A DNA stretch of 58,514 nt from JBKEDG01 sp047973085. Lineage in GTDB: Bacteria > Bacillota_I > Bacilli_A > JBKEDG01. Within the stretch, counting starts at the first letter, position 1, and every line of letters starts with the position of its first letter. This document shows, one piece after another, positions 50,229-58,514 of this stretch. The notes under the pieces were generated by a model. That model was not told where the DNA came from and searched no databases. It saw only the letters and a program-made list of their open reading frames with translations. Position numbers and translations under genes: made by a program. Location: positions 1-58,514 of the forward strand of contig JBKEBI010000047.1 in the NCBI GenBank assembly GCA_047973085.1. The letters are read 5' to 3'.

Positions 50229-52565
50229 CTAAACTAAAATTTCTTTATATACGTCTTGATACTTATCAACTAAAATAATATTCATTTCATCTTTTACTTC
50301 AGATGGAATATCTACTAAATCACGTTCATTTTCTTTTGGAACTATTATTGTTCTTATTCCACTTCTATGAGCACTAATTGTCTTTTCCCTAAGCCCACCT
50401 ATTGGTAACACCTTACCATGAAGAGTAATTTCTCCAGTCATCCCAATATTTCTATTAACTTTACGATTAGTTAAACTAGAAATAATAGCAGTTGTCAAAG
50501 TAATTCCTGCACTTGGTCCATCTTTAGGTACTGCACCTTCAGGTACATGAATATGAATATCGCTTTCTTTAATCAACTCTGTATTCACATTAAATAGCTT
50601 AGAGTTTGACTGAATATAACTTAACGCAATTCGTGCTGATTCCTTCATAACATCTCCTAGTTGGCCAGTTAAAATTACTTTTCCACTACCTTTAAAATAA
50701 TTTGCTTCAATCGGCAAAATATCTCCTCCAAAAGCTGTATATGCAAGACCTGTTACTACTCCAACTGTATCTTTTTCAGCTTTTTTACTATATTTAAATT
50801 TCAGTTTTCCTAAATATTCTTCAATATTTTTATTAGTAATAGTTGTTTTAACTATTTTTTTATTATTAGCTTCTAATTTTGAAATATTTCTAACAGTTTT
50901 TCTACATATTTTAGCAATCTCACGCTCTAGTTGTCTTACTCCAGCCTCTTGCGTATAATGTCTGATAATATATAGTAATGCTGGCTTAGAAATTGACAAG
51001 TCACTACTTTTTAGACCATGATTTTCTAACTGCCTTGGTAGTAGATGCAACTTAGCAATATTTTGTTTTTCAATTTCAGTGTAACCACTTAAATCTATTA
51101 TTTCCATACGGTCTAGCAATGGTCTAGGTATTTGTCCAACATAGTTTGCTGTAGCAATAAACATTACATTACTTAAATCATATTCTTCCTCAAGGTAGTG
51201 ATCACTAAATCTTGAGTTTTGTTCTGGATCAAGCACTTCTAACATTGCACTTGAAGGATCCCCTCTAAAATCGCTTGACATTTTATCAATTTCATCTAGC
51301 AAAAACACTGGATTAGTTGTTTTTGCATTTTTCATTCCTTGAATAATTCTTCCAGGCATACTTCCTAAATATGTTCTTCTATGTCCTCTTATTTCACTTT
51401 CATCACGTACACCACCAAGTGAAACTTTAACAAAATTACGATTTAGAGCTTCAGCAATCCCTTTTGCAAGAGAAGTTTTTCCTGTTCCTGGTGGTCCTAT
51501 TAAACAAATAATTGGACTTTTTAACGAATGTGTACGCTCTTTAACAGCAATATAATCAAGAATTCTTTCTTTAACTTTCTCAAGCCCAAAATGTGATTGA
51601 TCTAGTGACTTTTCAACCTTTAATATATTAGATTCATCTTTACTTTCTTCACTCCATGGAATAGAAATAATCCAGTCCAAATACGTTCTAATTATTGATG
51701 CCTCTTGACTATTTCCTGGCATACTTTCATAGCGTTGTAATTCTGCCATAGCTTTCTCCAAAACTTTAGGAGGAAGTCCTAAGTTTTCAATAACATCTTT
51801 TAATTCTTCAGCATCTACATCTTTTGAACCAGTATCCCCTAATTCTTCTCTAATTGCACGCATTTTTTCGCGTAAATAATATTCTTTTTGAGAATCTTCC
51901 ATTCCTTTTTTTACTTTTTCATTTATTTCTTTTTCTAACTTACTCAACTCTTTTTCTCGTTCTAAATCATTAATCAGCTTTAAAATTCGATCATTTACAT
52001 CCTCAAGTTCATTATATTCTTGAAGCTCTGCTATTGAAGATGGTAAATTAAATGCAATAACATCTACAACAACATCTGCAGTTTCTGACCCAGAAATTCT
52101 TTGCAGCATTTCCTCTGAACTTATTGACAATTTATTTACGTAAACATCAACGTAATTCATTAATTTTCTCATTAAAGCTATTTCTTCATTTTCACTTCTA
52201 ACAACTGTTGGGTGCTCTAATACATCTGCTTCAATATATCCTAAGCTAGATGTATTTGCATTCATTTTTTCAATTTTTGCTCTAGTAATCCCTTTTAGTG
52301 ATACTCTATAGTTCCCATTAGGTAGTGTTATTTTTGAACTTATGTATGCAATAACACCCGCTAAATATGTATTTTCAGTATCAAATTCATCAACAAAAGG
52401 ATCTTTTTGGGTTGTTACAAAGATCTTTCCATCAAATTCACTCCTAGCTGTATCAATTGCTTTTTTACTAAAATCTCTACCTACTTCAAGCTTAACTTCA
52501 TTGTTAGGCATTAAAATTAGACCTCGCATAATTAATACTGGAATATTGTACTTATTATCAGCCAT
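50229..52565 (-). CDS. lon: ATP-dependent protease Lon
   Basis: A 778-aa cytoplasmic AAA+ protease degrading misfolded and regulatory proteins. The N-terminal substrate domain begins IPVLIMRGLILMPN. The AAA+ module has GPPGTGKTSLAKGIA and FLLDEIDKM. The C-terminal protease domain has the catalytic Ser in PKDGPSAGITL and Lys in GGLREKTISAHR. ATG at 52565 sits behind AAGGAGG; the frame to 52598 is an extension. No clear promoter lies between it and the tig terminator. Confidence 0.97.
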   Translation of the reverse strand: MADNKYNIPVLIMRGLILMPNNEVKLEVGRDFSKKAIDTARSEFDGKIFVTTQKDPFVDEFDTENTYLAGVIAYISSKITLPNGNYRVSLKGITRAKIEKMNANTSSLGYIEADVLEHPTVVRSENEEIALMRKLMNYVDVYVNKLSISSEEMLQRISGSETADVVVDVIAFNLPSSIAELQEYNELEDVNDRILKLINDLEREKELSKLEKEINEKVKKGMEDSQKEYYLREKMRAIREELGDTGSKDVDAEELKDVIENLGLPPKVLEKAMAELQRYESMPGNSQEASIIRTYLDWIISIPWSEESKDESNILKVEKSLDQSHFGLEKVKERILDYIAVKERTHSLKSPIICLIGPPGTGKTSLAKGIAEALNRNFVKVSLGGVRDESEIRGHRRTYLGSMPGRIIQGMKNAKTTNPVFLLDEIDKMSSDFRGDPSSAMLEVLDPEQNSRFSDHYLEEEYDLSNVMFIATANYVGQIPRPLLDRMEIIDLSGYTEIEKQNIAKLHLLPRQLENHGLKSSDLSISKPALLYIIRHYTQEAGVRQLEREIAKICRKTVRNISKLEANNKKIVKTTITNKNIEEYLGKLKFKYSKKAEKDTVGVVTGLAYTAFGGDILPIEANYFKGSGKVILTGQLGDVMKESARIALSYIQSNSKLFNVNTELIKESDIHIHVPEGAVPKDGPSAGITLTTAIISSLTNRKVNRNIGMTGEITLHGKVLPIGGLREKTISAHRSGIRTIIVPKENERDLVDIPSEVKDEMNIILVDKYQDVYKEILV

Positions 52566-52582
52566 AAATAACCTCCTTAAAA

Positions 52583-52620
52583 AATAATTATAAGACAAAT
52601 GAAAATCATTTGCCTTATAA
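52583..52620 (-). terminator. hairpin between tig and lon
   Basis: A 15-bp stem (52588-52602 region with 52606-52620, one G-U on the transcript) is followed on the minus strand by TTATTTTTT and then directly by the lon ribosome-binding site. It probably ends most tig transcripts. Confidence 0.75.
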
Positions 52621-52633
52621 TACTATCTAATTA

Positions 52634-53926
52634 TTACTCTTTTGATTCAACTTCTTTTACAGTTGATACTTCTCTTAAAGATTCAAAAGCTTTACGAATT
52701 TTTACACTATTTTCAATTTGTGCATTTCCACCTACAGCTTTTTCAATTTCAGCAACTTCCATCTTATAGATTTCAGCCATTTTTTCAAGTTCAGCAGTAA
52801 CTTCTTCAGCAGTAACTTCTACATTAAACTCTTCAATTAATTTTTCTAAAGTTAACATATGTTTAACACGCTTTTGTGCATCTGGTCTTAATTGCTCTTT
52901 TAAATCTGCTTCAGTAGTTCCTGTTAATTGATAGTATTGATCAAGTGATAAACCTTGTGTACTCATTTGTTGAGCTGTATCGTTTATCATTCTAACAACT
53001 TCTGAATCAATCATTTGACTTGGAATACTTACACTACTATTTTCAGCAACCTTGTCAATTAGCATATCATAAATTGTATTTTCTTTCTGTGAATTAACAT
53101 TATTTTCAATGTCAGTTCTAACAATTGCTTTTAACTCGTCAACAGTTGAAGCTTCAACTTCTAAATCTGCAACAAATTCATCATTTAGTTCAGGTACTTG
53201 ACGAGTTTTAATTTCATTAATTTTAACTTTAAAAACAACTTCTGCTCCAGCAAGATCTTCGCTATGATACTCTTCTGGGAAAGTTAAATTTACATCTTTT
53301 TCTTCACCAATACTCATTCCTTTAACTTCTTCTTCAAATCCTGGAATAAACTGTCCACTTCCAATAACTAAAGGATGATTTTCAGCTGTTCCACCTTCAA
53401 ATGCTACATCATCTTTGAATCCAGCATAGTCGATAACAGCAGTATCTCCATCTTCAACTTTACCTTCTTTAATAATCATTTCTGCATTTTGTTCAAGTAA
53501 TTTTTGAATTTCTGCATCAACTATTTCGTCTGTAACTTTCGTAGTTGGAACTTCAACTTCAATTCCTTTATATTCTCCTAAAGTAAGTTCTGGTGCTACA
53601 GCAAGTGTTGCTGCAATTACTACTCCAGACTCATCAACTTTTTCAATTGAGATTTCTGGATAACTTACTGGTTCAATACCATGTTTTTTAATTTCTTCAG
53701 GATAACTCTTTTCAAGTAAGAAATCTATTGCATCTGTGTATAGACTTTCCTTACCAACTTTTTTTTCAAAAACACTTCTAGGTACTTGTCCTTCTCTGAA
53801 ACCATCAACTTTTATTTTATCTTTGTTTTTATCAAAAGCTTTGTCTAGCGCTTCATTCCAAACTTTCCCATCAAATTCTATTGTTAATACCCCTGTACTA
53901 TCTTCATTTAGTTTCCATGTGCTCAT
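52634..53926 (-). CDS. tig: trigger factor
   Basis: A ribosome-associated chaperone with peptidyl-prolyl isomerase activity. The 430-aa protein has the N-terminal ribosome-binding domain (VDGFREGQVPRSVFEK is the signature loop), the FKBP-type PPIase (EDGDTAVIDYAGF, GSGQFIPGFEEEVKGM) near 150-235, and the C-terminal helical arms. It has its own consensus promoter. Confidence 0.97.
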   Translation of the reverse strand: MSTWKLNEDSTGVLTIEFDGKVWNEALDKAFDKNKDKIKVDGFREGQVPRSVFEKKVGKESLYTDAIDFLLEKSYPEEIKKHGIEPVSYPEISIEKVDESGVVIAATLAVAPELTLGEYKGIEVEVPTTKVTDEIVDAEIQKLLEQNAEMIIKEGKVEDGDTAVIDYAGFKDDVAFEGGTAENHPLVIGSGQFIPGFEEEVKGMSIGEEKDVNLTFPEEYHSEDLAGAEVVFKVKINEIKTRQVPELNDEFVADLEVEASTVDELKAIVRTDIENNVNSQKENTIYDMLIDKVAENSSVSIPSQMIDSEVVRMINDTAQQMSTQGLSLDQYYQLTGTTEADLKEQLRPDAQKRVKHMLTLEKLIEEFNVEVTAEEVTAELEKMAEIYKMEVAEIEKAVGGNAQIENSVKIRKAFESLREVSTVKEVESKE

Positions 53927-53955
53927 AATTTATCCCTCTCTTTCATACCTTTTAT

Positions 53956-53984
53956 ATTATAATATAACTTATTTAATGTTTCAA
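53956..53984 (-). promoter_or_regulatory. promoter of tig
   Basis: TTGAAA (53979-53984) and TATAAT (53956-53961) are 17 bases apart on the minus strand, about 30 bases before the tig start. Confidence 0.75.
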
Positions 53985-54001
53985 GTGTTAGCACCTGATT
54001 T

Positions 54002-55297
54002 CTAATATATTTCGTAAATAACACCAATTTCTTCATTTTTTTTATCACTAATAACAAAACTCTCTTCTATATTCTTAGTAATGTCGGTAGTTCCTTTTTT
54101 ATTTGCATAGACTTTAGCAATCAAATCACCCTTATCTACATATGAATTTACCTTAGCATACAACACTATTCCAACATTATAATCAATCGAGTCTTCCTTA
54201 GTAAACCTTCCTGCGCCTAAATCTCTTGCAATATTAGCAATTTTTAAGGCATCAATGCTAAAAACATATCCTGAACTACTTGCTTTAATTTCATAAACCT
54301 TTTCAACACTTACAAGATCATAATCTTTCTCAATTGAATCAAAATCTCCACCTTGCATAGTAATAAATGACTTGAAACACTCCAAGGCTTCTTTACTTTC
54401 AAGTTTTTGCTTGATTATTTTCATCGCTTCATCATGCGAAATATCTAAACAATTTGAAACAATACTTGCACAAATTGAAGTAGAAAGTGTATACAAATCT
54501 TCACTGTATTCACCATTTAGAAATTTGTAAGCTTCAATAACTTCAAGTTTATTTCCGATACTATAACCTAAAGGTTGATTCATATCACTTAATACTGCTG
54601 AAGTTTTTTTACCATGACTTCTACCAATACTTACCATTGTCTTAGCAAGCTCTACACTTTTTTCATATGTAGGTAAAATTGCACCATTTCCAACTTTTAC
54701 ATCCAATAGTATTGTATCACTTCCACTTGCAAGTTTTTTACTCATAATGCTTGCAGCAATTAAAGGAATTGAATCCACTGTAGCAGTCACATCACGCAGA
54801 GCATAAATTTTTTTATCAGCAGGTACAAGACCTTTACTTTGACCAATTATTGACAAATTATTTTTTCTTACAATATCCATAAATTCACTATCACTAAGTT
54901 CAATTTTAAAACCAGAAATGCTTTCAAGCTTATCAACAGTTCCTCCTGTATGTCCTAGGCCTCTTCCACTCATTTTGGCCATAACAACACCACAACTTGC
55001 AATGATTGGCCCAATAATTAGGGAAGTTTTATCTCCAACACCCCCAGTTGAATGTTTATCTGCTATATGCTTAAACTCACCCTTAAAATCAATAGTATCT
55101 CCACTATCAATGTATGCTTGAGTTAAATGATGTAATTCATTATCTGTTAAAGAATTTATACATACAGCCATTAAAAATGCACTCATTTGATAATCTTTAA
55201 CATTTTCGTTTACATAACCTTCAATTAAAAATTTAATTTCAGCTTCAGTAAGTTCAATATTCTTCTTTTTTTTATCAATAATATCTAAAGTATTCAT
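54002..55297 (-). CDS. pdp: pyrimidine-nucleoside phosphorylase
   Basis: Cleaves uridine and thymidine (or deoxyuridine) to the base plus ribose or deoxyribose 1-phosphate. The 431-aa protein has the class signature KMSGRGLGHTGGTVDKLES, KHSTGGVGDKTSLI, ATVDSIPLIAASIMSKKLA and the C-terminal barrel-sandwich domain SVDKGDLIAKVYANK. These fit the Pdp/DeoA family; distinguishing the two needs alignment. It overlaps the ttcA-like stop by one base. Confidence 0.93.
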   Translation of the reverse strand: MNTLDIIDKKKKNIELTEAEIKFLIEGYVNENVKDYQMSAFLMAVCINSLTDNELHHLTQAYIDSGDTIDFKGEFKHIADKHSTGGVGDKTSLIIGPIIASCGVVMAKMSGRGLGHTGGTVDKLESISGFKIELSDSEFMDIVRKNNLSIIGQSKGLVPADKKIYALRDVTATVDSIPLIAASIMSKKLASGSDTILLDVKVGNGAILPTYEKSVELAKTMVSIGRSHGKKTSAVLSDMNQPLGYSIGNKLEVIEAYKFLNGEYSEDLYTLSTSICASIVSNCLDISHDEAMKIIKQKLESKEALECFKSFITMQGGDFDSIEKDYDLVSVEKVYEIKASSSGYVFSIDALKIANIARDLGAGRFTKEDSIDYNVGIVLYAKVNSYVDKGDLIAKVYANKKGTTDITKNIEESFVISDKKNEEIGVIYEIY

Positions 55298-56166
55298 TAC
55301 TCATCACCTTCTTCAAAGTTCTCTAAAAAACTGTGCTTTTCTTCACCATGTATCCAGCCAATCACAGTATTTATATTAACATTATAACTTGATTTAAAAA
55401 TAGATTTATCTACATTTGGAAAAACATTTTTTAAATCTGCAATTAGCCTTTTTATTTCAGAACGCTTACTACTAGTTTTTCCAGCAGCAACTCTACAACC
55501 ACAATCCATAAAAGGAATTCCAGTATACTTAGCCCATGAAATTATACGCTCTTCTTCAATAAAATACAAAGGCCTTATAAGTTCCATATCTTCAAAATTT
55601 GTTGCTTTAATTCTTGGCATCATTGACATATAATTACCCGCATATAATACATTTAATAGAATAGTTTCTATCACATCATTAAAATGGTGGCCTAAAGCAA
55701 TTTTATTACATCCCAATTCTTCTGCTTTTGAATATAAAAAACCTCTACGCATCTTAGCACACATATAGCATGGGTATTCTTTTGCAATTTCTTCTACTAC
55801 ATCGAAAATATCAGAATTCATAATATTTACTGGAATATTAAGGTACTTACAATTCTTTTCTAAAAACTCACGATTAACATCATTAAAACCTGGATCCATC
55901 GATAAATATACAAGCTCAAAATTTAAAGGTCCATGTTTTTGAAACTCCTCAAGCAGTTTTGCAAGTAATAAACTGTCTTTTCCACCACTTATACAAACAG
56001 CTATCTTGTCACCATTTTTTATTAATTCAAACTCTTTAACAGCTTTACAAAAAGGAGCCCATAAATGTTTACGGTATTTTTTTATTATAGAACGTTCAAT
56101 ATCCATAAGTTCAACTTTTTCGTATTCATCATATGAATTAAATTGCATATTACATGAATTAGCCAT
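55297..56166 (-). CDS. TtcA-like tRNA thiolation ATPase
   Basis: A 289-aa PP-loop ATPase. ISGGKDSLLLAKLL is the ATP-binding loop. CYMCAKMRRG and CGCR (near residue 235) supply the Cys positions that hold the [4Fe-4S] cluster in TtcA, which makes 2-thiocytidine 32 in tRNA. GHHFNDVIETILLN is the conserved central block. ATG at 56166 behind AGGTGAG is chosen over the GTG at 56178. Substrate could differ from TtcA, as the family is diverse. Confidence 0.87.
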   Translation of the reverse strand: MANSCNMQFNSYDEYEKVELMDIERSIIKKYRKHLWAPFCKAVKEFELIKNGDKIAVCISGGKDSLLLAKLLEEFQKHGPLNFELVYLSMDPGFNDVNREFLEKNCKYLNIPVNIMNSDIFDVVEEIAKEYPCYMCAKMRRGFLYSKAEELGCNKIALGHHFNDVIETILLNVLYAGNYMSMMPRIKATNFEDMELIRPLYFIEEERIISWAKYTGIPFMDCGCRVAAGKTSSKRSEIKRLIADLKNVFPNVDKSIFKSSYNVNINTVIGWIHGEEKHSFLENFEEGDE

Positions 56167-57106
56167 TATTAAACTCACCTACTCTATTTTTAAGTTCTTC
56201 AATGAGCTTTAAAACTCTATCTAAATTTTTCATTCTAACTCCACTCGCATAAATATGTCCACCACCACCAAACATGGCAGCAACATCATTTATAACTGGT
56301 CCCCTAGAACGAATATTAACACGATAATTATCATTTTGTTTATCTTCTGTAATAAAAACCCAGACATCAAATTCAGCGATATTATTCAATTCTCCAATTA
56401 AATTTGAAGAAGTAGCTATATCAACATTATTTTTCTTAATATCATCTGCAGTTAAAATAATATATCCTACACGCTCTTCTACTTTTAAACTACACAGAAT
56501 ATATCCAAAATACTGTACTTCCTTAAAACTCCTACGGTACAACTTATCATAAACATTTTTAAAATTTACTCCAGATTTTTTCATTTCTGCAGCTACATTG
56601 AATGTTTCATTTGTTGTACTTGGAAATAAGAATCTGTTTGTATCTGCAACTATTCCTGCTAAAATTAATTCTTTAGCTTGATTACTCAATGAAAACTCAT
56701 TACTAAACTCACTATAAAAATCATAAATCATTTCAGAAGTTGAAGATTTATTACTATCAACCCAATTGATATTGCCATAATCATCTTCTACAGGATGGTG
56801 ATCAATTTTAATAATACAATCTCCAATTTCCCATCTAGAATCATCAATTCTTTCATGATTAGCTGTATCTGTAACAATAATTAAAGCATCTTCAAAGTTA
56901 TGATCTTTCAACCTACTATGAGCTTTAAAATATGATAATCTTTCTGGAAAAACTCCAGTAACATAGACTTCTTTTTCTGGAAAATTCTCAGTGATTAAAT
57001 AGTACATCCCCATTTGTGAACCCATTGCATCAGGATCTGGACTAACATGACGATGAATAACGATTTTATTATAATCTTTAATTTTTTGTAATATTTCAGT
57101 TTTCAT
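56159..57106 (-). CDS. DHH-family oligoribonuclease / pAp phosphatase (NrnA-like)
   Basis: A 315-aa DHH-DHHA1 phosphoesterase that degrades nanoRNAs and converts pAp to AMP. Metal motifs are VSPDPDAMGSQMG, VTDTANHERIDD and IKIDHHPVEDD; the C-terminal DHHA1 domain ends with the substrate loop MFGGGGHIYASG. It replaces the missing Orn-type enzyme in Firmicutes. It overlaps the ttcA-like start by 8 bases. Confidence 0.93.
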   Translation of the reverse strand: MKTEILQKIKDYNKIVIHRHVSPDPDAMGSQMGMYYLITENFPEKEVYVTGVFPERLSYFKAHSRLKDHNFEDALIIVTDTANHERIDDSRWEIGDCIIKIDHHPVEDDYGNINWVDSNKSSTSEMIYDFYSEFSNEFSLSNQAKELILAGIVADTNRFLFPSTTNETFNVAAEMKKSGVNFKNVYDKLYRRSFKEVQYFGYILCSLKVEERVGYIILTADDIKKNNVDIATSSNLIGELNNIAEFDVWVFITEDKQNDNYRVNIRSRGPVINDVAAMFGGGGHIYASGVRMKNLDRVLKLIEELKNRVGEFNNG

Positions 57107-57120
57107 TAGTAATAGCCTCC

Positions 57121-58514
57121 TTACTTTTTAGCTACTTGCGTAATAACTTTGGTTTTATTAACCTTTCTAAGTTTCAAAACATCATCTCTATATTTATTTG
57201 GAATACTAAAGAATGAGAATTCTCCTTTTATTACAATATCACTTATTTCATTTTCATCTATGTCAAATCCATTTTTTAGTGCACCAACAATATGTTTAAC
57301 TTTAATTTTATCACGTTTTCCAGCACTTACAAAAATTCTTACATTATCACCAGATTTTTTTGATTTTTTAGACTTTTTCTTTTCTTTTCCCATATTTAAA
57401 AACTTGTCTTTAATATCAGAAAAATCAGATTTAGAAAATTTATCATTAATCAATGCATATGCGATATCTTTATATGAATAACCTTCCTCTATTAATGCTT
57501 GAAAATATTTATTATCTTCAATATTAGTTAATTCAAGATTATTTGTATAATTAAAAATTCTTTGCTCATTAACATCATCTTTATGTGGAATAGGAATTTT
57601 TGTAATTGTCGCTTTTGTATATTTACAAAGTTGATCAACCTTATATGCTTGTTTATCAGTCACAAAAGTGTAACTCTTTCCTTTTCTACCTGCTCTCCCA
57701 GTTCTTCCAATTCTATGTACATAGTATTCATAGTCATCCGGGAAATCAAAGTTATATACAACTCCAATCATTTCAATATCAATTCCTCTTGCAGCTACAT
57801 CAGTAGCAACAAGTACATCTAAAATACCCTTTTTCATTTTATTCATTACTTTTTCACGTTGTTCTTGAGTTAAATCTCCATGCAACGCTTCAGCAATAAA
57901 TCCACGACTTTGTAATGCAGCAACAGTTTCATCAACTTTTCTTTTAGTATTACAAAAAACAATGGAAGTTGTATTGTTAAGATATAAAAATCTTTTTAAA
58001 ACTTCCACTTTATCATCATTTCTAACTCTAACATATAACTGTTCAATTGTATCTATTGTTTGTCGAACAACATCTTGCTTAATACTAACTGGATTTGTTA
58101 AATAAGATTTTGAAAGAGCAACAACTTTACTAGGATATGTAGCAGAGAAAAATAAAGTTTGTCTATCATTTGGTAAATAAGTTAGAATAGTTTCTAATTC
58201 TTCCTTAAACCCTATTGAAATCATCTCATCTGCTTCATCTAAAACAACTGTTTCAATTCCACGTGCTACAATAGTTCTACGCTTTAAGTGATCAATTAAG
58301 CGTCCAGGTGTAGCTATAACAATCTGAGGTTTCATCTTCAACTTCTTAATTTGTTCTCCAATGTGTTGACCACCATATACACATACAGCATTAACTTCTC
58401 CCATATACTTAATATATTTTTCTACTTCATTATATACTTGCATACTAAGTTCTCTTGTTGGACAAATAATCAATGCTTGCTGTTTTTTTTCAAAACTAAT
58501 TTTCTCAAGAATAG
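57121..58514 (-). CDS. DEAD-box RNA helicase with DbpA-type RNA-binding domain (5' end missing)
   Basis: The frame continues in phase to the window edge (ILEKISFEKKQQ before QALIICPTREL), so the start and Walker A lie outside. The part seen has PTRELSMQV, ATPGRLIDHL, VLDEADEMISIGF (DEAD), FFSATYP (SAT), DVAARGID and YVHRIGRTGRAG. A Lys-rich linker leads to a C-terminal DbpA RRM (FVSAGKRDKIKVKHIVGAL...). It belongs to the CshA/DbpA group acting in ribosome assembly or RNA turnover. An in-frame TTG at 58473 is not the start. Confidence 0.94.
   Translation of the reverse strand, partial: ILEKISFEKKQQALIICPTRELSMQVYNEVEKYIKYMGEVNAVCVYGGQHIGEQIKKLKMKPQIVIATPGRLIDHLKRRTIVARGIETVVLDEADEMISIGFKEELETILTYLPNDRQTLFFSATYPSKVVALSKSYLTNPVSIKQDVVRQTIDTIEQLYVRVRNDDKVEVLKRFLYLNNTTSIVFCNTKRKVDETVAALQSRGFIAEALHGDLTQEQREKVMNKMKKGILDVLVATDVAARGIDIEMIGVVYNFDFPDDYEYYVHRIGRTGRAGRKGKSYTFVTDKQAYKVDQLCKYTKATITKIPIPHKDDVNEQRIFNYTNNLELTNIEDNKYFQALIEEGYSYKDIAYALINDKFSKSDFSDIKDKFLNMGKEKKKSKKSKKSGDNVRIFVSAGKRDKIKVKHIVGALKNGFDIDENEISDIVIKGEFSFFSIPNKYRDDVLKLRKVNKTKVITQVAKK

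Noticed and set aside
53979..54000. Possible CIRCE (HrcA) half-site upstream of tig
   Set aside because: Only a GTTAGCAC-like half is present, without the inverted partner at the required spacing.

Overview
The window comes from an AT-rich (about 30% G+C by eye) low-GC Gram-positive bacterium of the Bacilli/Erysipelotrichia/Mollicutes-related radiation. The evidence is Firmicutes gene order: uppS-cdsA-dxr-rseP-proS, priA-fmt-rlmN-prpC-prkC-rsgA-rpe-thiN, rimM-trmD-lepB, glmU-prs, and Lgt/Nudix/whiA. GlmU, UppS and a PASTA kinase argue for a peptidoglycan wall, so this is not a wall-less mycoplasma. IspG and Dxr show the MEP isoprenoid route. TGA is a stop codon (trmD, rpe), so the code is standard. 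Almost every gene is on the minus strand; only ispG, a HIT protein and the tail of a gene at the left edge are on the plus strand. No rRNA, CRISPR array or insertion sequence was seen.

Layout: 1-2900 holds dps, ispG, mtnN and a HIT protein. 2909-5328 is an ABC-2 exporter operon. 5379-7302 holds a YitT protein and RmuC. 7313-9937 is a VTT membrane protein, AspC-like aminotransferase, YutD-like protein and Nudix hydrolase. 10032-11883 is a strip of small accessory genes (lipoprotein, DUF1801, two small membrane proteins). 12207-16840 is a small tRNA-integrated genomic island with a BcgI-like fused restriction-modification gene, its specificity subunit and a decayed tyrosine integrase. 16824-16900 is the target tRNA. 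16960-24791 carries a degenerate response regulator, an RND exporter, WhiA, a Lgt-Nudix fusion and Tex. 24826-30018 is a housekeeping run (prs, glmU, lepB, trmD, rimM, thioesterase, SpoU methylase). 30140-34500 holds a CPBP protease, ackA, M42 peptidase, dUTPase and thiN. 34497-42516 is rpe to priA. 42549-48056 is proS, envelope and isoprenoid genes and a metallo-hydrolase. 48072-58514 holds an orphan membrane protein, antiporter, lon, tig, pyrimidine phosphorylase, a TtcA-like enzyme, NrnA and a partial DEAD-box helicase.

The most unusual features are these. (1) The tRNA at 16824-16900 has a proline-type body but reads UGU (Thr) in the anticodon, keeps G37, and has a broken anticodon-stem pair, yet has a consensus promoter and terminator. 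(2) The island beside it is bounded by 80-bp repeats whose terminator hairpins differ by a compensatory base-pair swap. (3) The island's integrase carries both a frameshift and loss of a catalytic arginine, so the island looks locked in while its restriction-modification genes remain open. (4) Lgt is fused to a Nudix domain in the whiA neighbourhood. (5) Prolyl-tRNA synthetase lacks the INS editing domain.
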